DNA from: CAYLNH01 sp964384625 | GTDB taxonomy: Bacteria > Verrucomicrobiota > Lentisphaeria > JABSQK01 | DNA length: 17,603 nucleotides | Assembly: GCA_964384625.1 (NCBI GenBank) | Contig: CAYLNH010000143.1 | Location: forward strand, 1 to 17,603 | Direction: 5' to 3' | Part shown: positions 8,764-15,277 of the stretch, one piece after another | Numbering within the stretch: the first letter of the stretch is position 1 | Layout: the number at the start of each line of letters is the position of its first letter | Translations under genes and position numbers: made by a program | The notes under the pieces: model-generated | Told to the model about the DNA's origin: nothing | Seen by the model: only the letters and a program-made list of their open reading frames with translations | Database searches by the model: none

Positions 8764-10119
8764 TCATGACCTCAGCCACTGCATCAGTCGTCGACCCGCA
8801 CCGCGCCAACCAGTGTTGCGCTGTATGTAATCTTCATCCAATGCCGCCCGAGCAAGTTCAATCAGGCGCGATTGACAGTCTTTCCGTAACGCCTTGTCTT
8901 GATGGAACATGTTCTGCAGCTCATGGGGATCCTTGTTGATATCGTAGAGCACCTGGTGTTCCGGGCTGTAGAGATGACGGCCGTCCCATATCCCGCGCCA
9001 GCCGTTCTCCAGGCGGAGGCCCAGATATACCGCCTCCGGACCCGCCTCCGTGCGTCCCCGGCAGATGTCGGCGAAGCTGCTTCCCTGCATATGGTCCGGA
9101 ACCGGCAGGCCAGCCAGTTCGAGCATGGTCGGCGCCAGATCGATCGCACTGACCAGGGCATCACTGACCTGCTTTGACGGGATTTGCCCCGGCCATCGCA
9201 GAAGGCAGGGGATTCGAAGCGCCGACATCGTCGGGTGCCCCTTGCAGCGAAACACTCTCTTACCTTTTCTGTTGAGGGATCTGGTACCCAGGATGTCTCC
9301 GTGGTCCGAGATATACAAGACGATGGTATTCTCAGCCAGCCCACGCCGATCCAGCCCCTCCAGGAGTCTGCCGACTTCATGATCAATGGCGGAAATCTGA
9401 CCGAAATAGGTCTGCAGGTGGCCTCGGAGTTTCTCTTCTTCTGCGGCTGTCCGGATCGTTTCCCGTTGCGCCGGACTGAGGGGAATTGCCGCCGCCGGGT
9501 ACAAGTCACGGAACTCGGCCGGACATTGCTCCGGAGTGTGCGGCGGACCGTACGCGGTGTAGTGGCTCCACGGGGTTGCCGTCTGGTTGCAGGCGTCGAT
9601 GAAGTGGAGAGTCATATCGGTATGCCACGTTGGTTCCCAGTCATAGCCTTCGATTACCTCACGGTCTCCGTTCTCGAGGACGCGATATATCGTATTGAAA
9701 CAATGCCCGCTTTCATACCCGTGCCATTGCTGCCAGCCCTTGCGCCGTTCCGGCGGGACGAAGCCGCCGGGGGAATCTTCCAGCCAACCACCATCCAAAT
9801 GCCATTTGCCGACGTAGCCGGTTCGGTATCCTGCGGCAGCAAAGAACTCAGCGAATCCGGGAAGGCCCTCCGCCAGTCGCCAGTTGTTTCTTGGAGCCCC
9901 ATTGCGGTACCAATAGACACCGGTCTGCATCATGCCCCGCATCGGGGTACAGATTGGCGCGTTGGATACGGCCTGCGCAAAGCGTATGCCGCTGCCGGCC
10001 AGACGATCAAGATTCGGAGTCTGCACCATGGAGTGGCCGGCACAGCCCATCACCGTACCGAGGTGCTGATCGGGCTGGATAATCAGCAAATTCGGCTGTT
10101 TCTGCGGGTCAGGCATCAT
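8764..10119 (-). CDS. Sulfatase (alkaline-phosphatase superfamily, Cys-type)
   Basis: This 451-residue sulfatase hydrolyses sulfate esters. The active-site signature is CTPMRGMMQTG (57-67), fitting C-x-P-x-R; C57 would be converted to formylglycine by a maturation enzyme not present in the window. The second Ser of the common CxPSR form is Met here. Other conserved parts are the metal-binding D17-Q18, GYVGKWHLDGGW (101-112), PPHTP (192-196), SDHGD (271-275) and KGHPTMSALRIP (293-304). There is no signal peptide, whereas many polysaccharide-degrading sulfatases are exported, so it probably acts in the cytoplasm. Two adjacent ATG codons start it. It lies between sulfotransferase genes, 269 nt below copy B, which suggests editing or recycling of a sulfated intermediate rather than nutrient scavenging. 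Confidence 0.95.
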   Translation of the reverse strand: MMPDPQKQPNLLIIQPDQHLGTVMGCAGHSMVQTPNLDRLAGSGIRFAQAVSNAPICTPMRGMMQTGVYWYRNGAPRNNWRLAEGLPGFAEFFAAAGYRTGYVGKWHLDGGWLEDSPGGFVPPERRKGWQQWHGYESGHCFNTIYRVLENGDREVIEGYDWEPTWHTDMTLHFIDACNQTATPWSHYTAYGPPHTPEQCPAEFRDLYPAAAIPLSPAQRETIRTAAEEEKLRGHLQTYFGQISAIDHEVGRLLEGLDRRGLAENTIVLYISDHGDILGTRSLNRKGKRVFRCKGHPTMSALRIPCLLRWPGQIPSKQVSDALVSAIDLAPTMLELAGLPVPDHMQGSSFADICRGRTEAGPEAVYLGLRLENGWRGIWDGRHLYSPEHQVLYDINKDPHELQNMFHQDKALRKDCQSRLIELARAALDEDYIQRNTGWRGAGRRLMQWLRS

Positions 10120-10388
10120 CTACTCACGGTATGTAGCCGTAGTTCTTCAACGGCAATTCCGGTGTCTAGGCTCAATCGCAATTGCGTCGATTCCCTGCGT
10201 CCGGCCGGCATCGAGGTCGGCAGCCAGGCCGGCGCGTTTGTGTTTGCCGCGACCGCCGGGGGCCAGTCTGCGGCAGCGCCGCCGCGGCAGGAAGCGAAGC
10301 AGGTATCGAGATTCAGATGATCCGCGTACACTCGGCGATTGCAGCGGACGTCCTGTAGCTGAACTGTGTCTCGATAGCAGAACCGGAG
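10120..10388. other. 269-nt gap before the sulfatase, uncertain small ORFs
   Basis: No recognisable gene lies here. Two minus-strand frames are open. One (10147-10392, 81 codons) starts at an ATGA overlapping the sulfotransferase B stop and is preceded by GGGGGA, which would suit translational coupling, but its product is Arg-rich and featureless. The other continues the sulfotransferase B frame past its TGA and stays open until 10116, next to the sulfatase start. Either could be a chance open frame in GC-rich DNA or the remains of a lost gene. A short GC hairpin (10270-10282) lacks a T-tract. A promoter for the sulfatase could also lie here, but I cannot identify one. Confidence 0.3.
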
Positions 10389-11366
10389 TCATGGTGATTC
10401 CCCCGGCCTGCCGGCCAAGTCACCGGTAACTGCCCGCAGCAAGGCGTCCTGCGTGGCGGCGATGGTTTGAATTTCGCGGCGCCAGCGATCAGACATGACA
10501 GCTTTGGGCTTGTCGGCCTCACTACGGGGGTCCGCGGGACGCAGCATCTGCCGGCGTTGACGGGATGAACTGAAACGGAAACGCCACCGTTTCAGCGGCC
10601 GTCGCTGGAGCCGTTTGAGCTGCAGCAGGTGTGCTTCCGACCAACGCGTATTCCGGTTTTGTCCGGCCATCAGAGCAACAGCTTCGTCGGCATCGATACC
10701 GATGAACTCGGCCAGTTCACAGAGCGTTTCGCGCGGTCGCTGCACCAGGGACTCGTAGGTCAGGATTTTGATGTTGGCGCCGCCGAAGGCCGCCGCAAAC
10801 ACCTGTGCGGTTTCGCCATAGCGCAGGTGGCCGTGAAATTTCGTCTGGGGCGTTTCCCAGACAGCGGTGAGCCACTCGTCAATCGCAAAGCAGTTCGGTG
10901 GCGGGGCAAGGTGTCTGCTCCAGGCCGGATTCCAGCCGGAGCGCTGGTTGTAGGCCCGAAGTTTCTGAAAGTAGAATGATTGCGTGAAGGACAACAGTTC
11001 CCGGGTAAACAGGATGATCCGGCATGGTCCGAATACGGTCTTGAACAGTTGCGCGGTCTGCTGCCGCTGCTCCAGCGAGCCGCCGGCAAGGGCCTCTTGT
11101 GACCAGAGTGGTACCCGGCCTTCGCTGTACGCCGCTTCGACACAAGGCAAACACAACTCCCGGAACAACTCCGCAGATTCTCGGCGTCCCGGTTGATTAC
11201 CCGCCGCCCGGCGCAAAGAACGGTCTTTCTCTGAATCCGGGGCTTGCATTCCCGCCGCGTATTTACCCAGATACTGCACTTGGGGATGTCGGGAAAAGAG
11301 TGCCGCCTGCAGTGTGGTACTGGCCGTTTTCGGCATCCCGATGTGCACGGTAAGGCACTGTCTCAT
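10389..11366 (-). CDS. Small PAPS-dependent sulfotransferase, copy B
   Basis: This 325-residue sulfotransferase is paralogous to its neighbours. The 5'-phosphosulfate loop is GMPKTASTTLQ (10-20), the shared WSxE motif is WSQE (88-91), and the 3'-phosphate site is IILFTRELLSFTQSFYFQ (117-134) with R122 and S130. LRYGETAQVF and TRWSEAHLLQLKRLQ match copy A. I chose the ATG at 11366, which lies 10 nt after the upstream stop and places MRQCLTVHIG in line with the other copies. TTG at 11390 and GTG at 11384 are possible alternatives that would overlap the upstream gene. None has a strong ribosome binding site. It is probably cytoplasmic and is likely to modify a sugar made by the same cluster; the acceptor is unknown. 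Confidence 0.87.
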   Translation of the reverse strand: MRQCLTVHIGMPKTASTTLQAALFSRHPQVQYLGKYAAGMQAPDSEKDRSLRRAAGNQPGRRESAELFRELCLPCVEAAYSEGRVPLWSQEALAGGSLEQRQQTAQLFKTVFGPCRIILFTRELLSFTQSFYFQKLRAYNQRSGWNPAWSRHLAPPPNCFAIDEWLTAVWETPQTKFHGHLRYGETAQVFAAAFGGANIKILTYESLVQRPRETLCELAEFIGIDADEAVALMAGQNRNTRWSEAHLLQLKRLQRRPLKRWRFRFSSSRQRRQMLRPADPRSEADKPKAVMSDRWRREIQTIAATQDALLRAVTGDLAGRPGESP

Positions 11367-11376
11367 GCGGTTGCGC

Positions 11377-12429
11377 TTATTCACCGTCAATCGTTTCTCG
11401 CGGGTTCCGCTGCAGGTAACCGGAGTCCTGCAGGTTCACGCCGAACCGCTTCTCAATGTATTGGATATTCGGCGCACAAAACTCAAGGACTCGGTCTTGC
11501 CAGGCCGTCGGGAATTCCGAAGACAGGCGTTCGCCGGAAAGATCGCGGTTCGTGCGGGAGAAGGCCAGCGCCTGACGACGCCTGCCGGGGGACCAGAAAA
11601 GGAAAGCCAGTGATTTGCGGCGTGACATCTCCAGTTGCTCCAGGTGGTCAAGCTGGACCGTCGTCCAGCGTTCATTCTCGCGTTTGTCGGAAATCAGACA
11701 TCTGGCCTCATCCGCGTCAATGTTCATAAACCGGCATGTTTCAGCGATGCAGGCTCCCGGGTCTCGGCAGAAGTCCTCAAACTTCTGGACCATGAAGTTT
11801 TCGGAGCCGAATTCATCTGTAAAGACCTCAACCGTTTCCTGCCACCGCAGTGTCCCCAGAACCAACGGGTCCTTGACCGACCAGACTGCTTCCAGCCATT
11901 TTGTCAGTCCGAAGTATTTCGGCGGCAGCCCGATGCGCCAGGCCCAAGGGGCACAGCACAAGCGCCGGTTGAAGCCCTTGAGCGACTGGAAATACAGCGA
12001 TTCCATCAAGGCCAGAGGTCTGCGGACAAACATGAATACACGACAGGGGCCCAACGCCTCGTGCAGCAACCGGGCCGCGCGGCGCTTCTGCGCCGGCCGG
12101 CCGCCGCACAGGCCCTCCTGCGACCATAGCGGTGTCAATCCGTCTGCCAGGGCAACGGCGGCGGTCTGCCGCAGCCGGGCGCGATGGGATTTGCGCAGAG
12201 GCAGGAGCCGTCGGTGCCGGAATTCCTCGCGCAGCCGCTCGGCCTCTGCCGTCGGGAAATGGTCGGGGGCATGGGCGAACTTGCCGAAATAGTGAATGCC
12301 GGAGTGATGGGGAAACAGGTGTTTCTGCATCGTTGTCGTCGCCGTCTTCGGCAAACCGATGTGGACGCAGGAGAGGCGTACGGCAGAACCATTGTCCGTG
12401 TTGTTGTCTGGCTCAGTTGTGTCGGGCAT
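11377..12429 (-). CDS. Small PAPS-dependent sulfotransferase, copy C
   Basis: This 350-residue sulfotransferase has a short acidic, Asn- and Asp-rich N-terminal extension of about 20 residues that its paralogues lack. Conserved parts are GLPKTATTTMQ (25-35), WSQE (102-105) and VFMFVRRPLALMESLYFQ (131-148). LRWQETVEVFTDEFG and NERWTTVQLDHLEQLE follow in the same order as in copies A and B. The C-terminal end, after an Arg-rich segment, differs among the copies and may contact the acceptor. It starts 18 nt after copy D and ends 10 nt before copy B, so these three are clearly co-transcribed. The family is well supported by motifs; the sulfated position on the acceptor cannot be inferred. Confidence 0.88.
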   Translation of the reverse strand: MPDTTEPDNNTDNGSAVRLSCVHIGLPKTATTTMQKHLFPHHSGIHYFGKFAHAPDHFPTAEAERLREEFRHRRLLPLRKSHRARLRQTAAVALADGLTPLWSQEGLCGGRPAQKRRAARLLHEALGPCRVFMFVRRPLALMESLYFQSLKGFNRRLCCAPWAWRIGLPPKYFGLTKWLEAVWSVKDPLVLGTLRWQETVEVFTDEFGSENFMVQKFEDFCRDPGACIAETCRFMNIDADEARCLISDKRENERWTTVQLDHLEQLEMSRRKSLAFLFWSPGRRRQALAFSRTNRDLSGERLSSEFPTAWQDRVLEFCAPNIQYIEKRFGVNLQDSGYLQRNPRETIDGE

Positions 12430-12447
12430 GGCTGTTGTCGTGCTGCG

Positions 12448-13422
12448 CTAAAGTGGATAATCGTGCTCGGCCATGGGCAATTGCCAACGTTCGGCCAGGC
12501 GGCGGTTTCCGGGTCGCGTCAGGTCCTCAATCCGGCGCTGCCAGTCCGGCGGAATCCGGACCCGGGCCTTCTTTCCGCTGCCCGCTGTTGCCGTCGCCAG
12601 CATCCGCTTCCGGCCGGCGCGATCGGCAAAGCGAAAGGCGAGCGATCGCGGGAGCGACCGACTGATCGCGGCCAGACTGTCCATCTGGCCCTGCGACAGA
12701 CGCTCGTTCTCGATGCGGTCCTGCGTGTGCCGGATGCCTTCGGCCGCATCGATCCCGAGCAGTCGACAGATCTTGCTGATGTAGGCGTCCTGGTCGCGAA
12801 CCAATTCCTCAAAGAGAACAATTTTCACTGCATCGGCGCCGAAAACATCGGCGTACATTTCCACAGTCCGGGCGTAATCCAACTGCTGGTTGGGGGGGCG
12901 TGACGGCAGATTCCAGCGTCTTGTCAGCCAGGTATCGATGGTCTCAAAACGCACGCCGCGCCACTTGCTCGCGCGGCCGCCGATATTGTCGCGGCGCATC
13001 AGTTGCAGATACAGAGATTCGACGAGTTTCACCGGATGGCGCAGACCAACCAGGATGGTGCAGTCGCCGGCGGCCGCCTTCAGGTTTTCCGCCCGTTTGC
13101 GGCGGACCGGCAAACGGTCCTCCATCAAGGACTCCCAAGACCACACCAGCAGCTTCTGCGCAGTTGCCGCCGACTCGCGGAACCGGCTCATTAGTTCGCG
13201 GCAGCGTTTCAGGTTCGGTCGGCGCCAGTTGTCCCAGAACAACTCGCCGATCAGCTCCTCGACCGCTGCGTCCCGGCAGTTGCGAAACCGGCGATGACTG
13301 CCGATGTACGTGCCGAGGAACTCCACCTGACAATGCGGCGCGAAGAGCTGCATCTGGAGCAGCTTTGTAGCCGTTTTCGGCAGGCCGACATGGACGACCG
13401 GTTGTCTTCCGAGGTCATTCAT
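12448..13422 (-). CDS. Small PAPS-dependent sulfotransferase, copy D
   Basis: This 324-residue sulfotransferase is the most divergent of the four. Its loop is GLPKTATKLLQ (13-23), the WSxE motif is WSWE (94-97), and the 3'-phosphate region is LVGLRHPVKLVESLYLQ (124-140) with R128 and S136. The frame stays open 49 codons farther upstream, but that part lies inside the ABC transporter gene and reads as a shadow. The ATG at 13422 is preceded by AGGAGG 12 nt away and overlaps the transporter stop by 8 nt (ATGAATGA), which indicates translational coupling. The motif order and length match copies A to C, so it belongs to the same expanded family. Its larger sequence distance suggests a different acceptor or position. 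Confidence 0.87.
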   Translation of the reverse strand: MNDLGRQPVVHVGLPKTATKLLQMQLFAPHCQVEFLGTYIGSHRRFRNCRDAAVEELIGELFWDNWRRPNLKRCRELMSRFRESAATAQKLLVWSWESLMEDRLPVRRKRAENLKAAAGDCTILVGLRHPVKLVESLYLQLMRRDNIGGRASKWRGVRFETIDTWLTRRWNLPSRPPNQQLDYARTVEMYADVFGADAVKIVLFEELVRDQDAYISKICRLLGIDAAEGIRHTQDRIENERLSQGQMDSLAAISRSLPRSLAFRFADRAGRKRMLATATAGSGKKARVRIPPDWQRRIEDLTRPGNRRLAERWQLPMAEHDYPL

Positions 13423-15277
13423 CAAGGGCAGCGTCCTCCTGCGAATCATGCCCCCGGTCCAGACCGAGCATGGCTTCATAGGTCCGGCACATGGCCGCAA
13501 ATGTGCCGCCCTGCTGAATGAGGTCGCTGTAACTGCCCTGCTCGACCAGTTCGCCGTCCAGCAGAACAAAGATCCGGTCCGCCATCCGCACGGTGGAGAA
13601 CCGATGGGAAATCAGGATCGTCGTCCTGTCTTTGATCAACGTGCGGATACTCTTGTACAGCTCATACTCTGCCTGCACATCCAGATTTGCCACCGGCTCG
13701 TCCAGGATGACCAGATCCGGCTCACGCGCCAGGGACCTGGCAATGGCCAGCTTCTGCCATTGCCCCCCGGACAGATCGTGGCGCCCGAAACGCCGGCCCA
13801 ACAGGGTGTCATAGCCGTCGGGCAGACCGCTGATGAGCCCGTCGATGCCGGCGGCGACCGCGACCTCACGGACGCGCTCGGGGGCAGCGGCCAAACGGTC
13901 CCAATCGCCGAAGGCCAGATTGTCCCGGGCGGTCGCCTCAAAACGCACCGTTCGCTGCGGCACCAATGCCATCCGGGCCTGGAGTGCACCCAGGTCGTAG
14001 TCGGTGATCTCGCGGTCATCCATCAGAACCCGGCCGGAATCCGGCTGATAAAGACCCACCAGCAGTTTCGCCAACGTGCTCTTGCCGGCGCCGTTCGGAC
14101 CGACAATGGCCACTGTCTCAGCCGGCTCGATCTGCAAACTGACGTGCGACAACGCCGGTTGGTCGGCGCCGCGGTAGGTAAAACTGATGTCGTCCAGCTC
14201 AATGCGGCCCTGAAGTCCAGCCGGAACGAATCCACCGCCGGTACCGACCTCAAGGGCCGGCAAGGCAAACAACTCGCGGACGTTGCGGATCTGGTATTCC
14301 GCGTCCGAGACGACGTAGAACGCTTCCCCCAGACTGGTCAAAGCGGACTGCAGCCGCCAGGCCGCCGCCCAGAACGCCGTGAACTTTACGATGCCCAATT
14401 TGCCGGCGGCAACGTCGCCCGCGATGAAGTAGATCGCCGTCAGCAGAACGACGACGGACAGGATGCCCGCGCCGAGAACCGCCGCCGCCTGCATCCGATA
14501 GAACTTGCGATTCGCCCGGTTGATATCGTCCATACCGTCGCGAAATCGCTGCAGGAGCAGAGGCGCAAGTTCCAGCATTCTCACCGTCGGGTACGACTCG
14601 CGGTTGGTGAGACACGACGAATAGTACTGAACAAACCGTCGCCGTTTCGTCTTGCTGCGTTGGAGGACAAACTGGGCTTTGGCCAGATACCGTTTGGAGA
14701 CGATGAAGGGCACGCCCAGACAAAGCAGTACCGTCGACCAGAAGGGCGAAACCCAGAACATCACACCAAGCAGCCCGCCGATGCGCAAACACATGGAACC
14801 GGCCCGCAACAGACCGTCGACAAAATTGATCATCGACAACCCCGGTTTCTCGCCGGCCCGATTGACGACATCCTGCACTTCCGTGTCTTCAATCTGCGCC
14901 AGGCCGATTGCCCCCACATGCGAAAACACTTCCTGGCGCATATTTTTCTGCAGATCGTCGCGCAGCCGGAACCTGGAATACTTCGCCGCCACCGAACAGA
15001 CCAGGTCAACCATCACGAGCAAGCCGGCCAGCAGGATCAGCGGCACGAGCGTTGCCCCCGGGGCTTCGGGCGCGGTGACCAGATCCTTGATCCGGCCGAC
15101 GAGCTGGCCCAGCACGATCGCCGAGAGCGGGGCGGTTCCGGCAGCCAGCACCAGCGCCAGTGCAATCACCGCGCAATGATGCCGGCCGGCCGCCCAGACC
15201 TTGGGCCAGGCATAGCGCCAGGTTGCACGGCAGCTCTTGTACCAGTCGCGGATCAGCAGATCGTTCATTTCGCGCAC
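13415..15277 (-). CDS. ABC exporter half-transporter (fused membrane and ATPase domains)
   Basis: This 620-residue type IV exporter fuses a membrane domain (hydrophobic segments roughly at 33-60, 76-98, 162-195, 263-288 and 296-315) to an ATPase domain from about residue 355. ATPase motifs are complete: Walker A GPNGAGKST (393-401), Q-loop Q441, signature LSGGQ (502-506), Walker B with catalytic E527 (DLVILDE) and H-loop H558. It should work as a homodimer in the inner membrane, pumping or flipping a substrate outward. GGGGAGG is 5 nt before GTG 15277, favouring that start. An ATG at 15268 would give the common 4-nt ATGA overlap with the upstream stop. Its place between a glycosyltransferase and sulfotransferases suggests a glycan, glycolipid or lipid-linked substrate, though the sequence does not define it. 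Confidence 0.95.
   Translation of the reverse strand: MREMNDLLIRDWYKSCRATWRYAWPKVWAAGRHHCAVIALALVLAAGTAPLSAIVLGQLVGRIKDLVTAPEAPGATLVPLILLAGLLVMVDLVCSVAAKYSRFRLRDDLQKNMRQEVFSHVGAIGLAQIEDTEVQDVVNRAGEKPGLSMINFVDGLLRAGSMCLRIGGLLGVMFWVSPFWSTVLLCLGVPFIVSKRYLAKAQFVLQRSKTKRRRFVQYYSSCLTNRESYPTVRMLELAPLLLQRFRDGMDDINRANRKFYRMQAAAVLGAGILSVVVLLTAIYFIAGDVAAGKLGIVKFTAFWAAAWRLQSALTSLGEAFYVVSDAEYQIRNVRELFALPALEVGTGGGFVPAGLQGRIELDDISFTYRGADQPALSHVSLQIEPAETVAIVGPNGAGKSTLAKLLVGLYQPDSGRVLMDDREITDYDLGALQARMALVPQRTVRFEATARDNLAFGDWDRLAAAPERVREVAVAAGIDGLISGLPDGYDTLLGRRFGRHDLSGGQWQKLAIARSLAREPDLVILDEPVANLDVQAEYELYKSIRTLIKDRTTILISHRFSTVRMADRIFVLLDGELVEQGSYSDLIQQGGTFAAMCRTYEAMLGLDRGHDSQEDAALDE

Noticed and set aside
9184..10320. 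Plus-strand open frame of 378 codons opposite the sulfatase
   Set aside because: The minus strand has the sulfatase signature and metal-binding residues; the antisense frame is featureless.
12448..13569. Longer version of sulfotransferase D with 49 extra N-terminal residues
   Set aside because: The extra part lies inside the exporter gene, does not align with the paralogues, and the ATG at 13422 has AGGAGG upstream.
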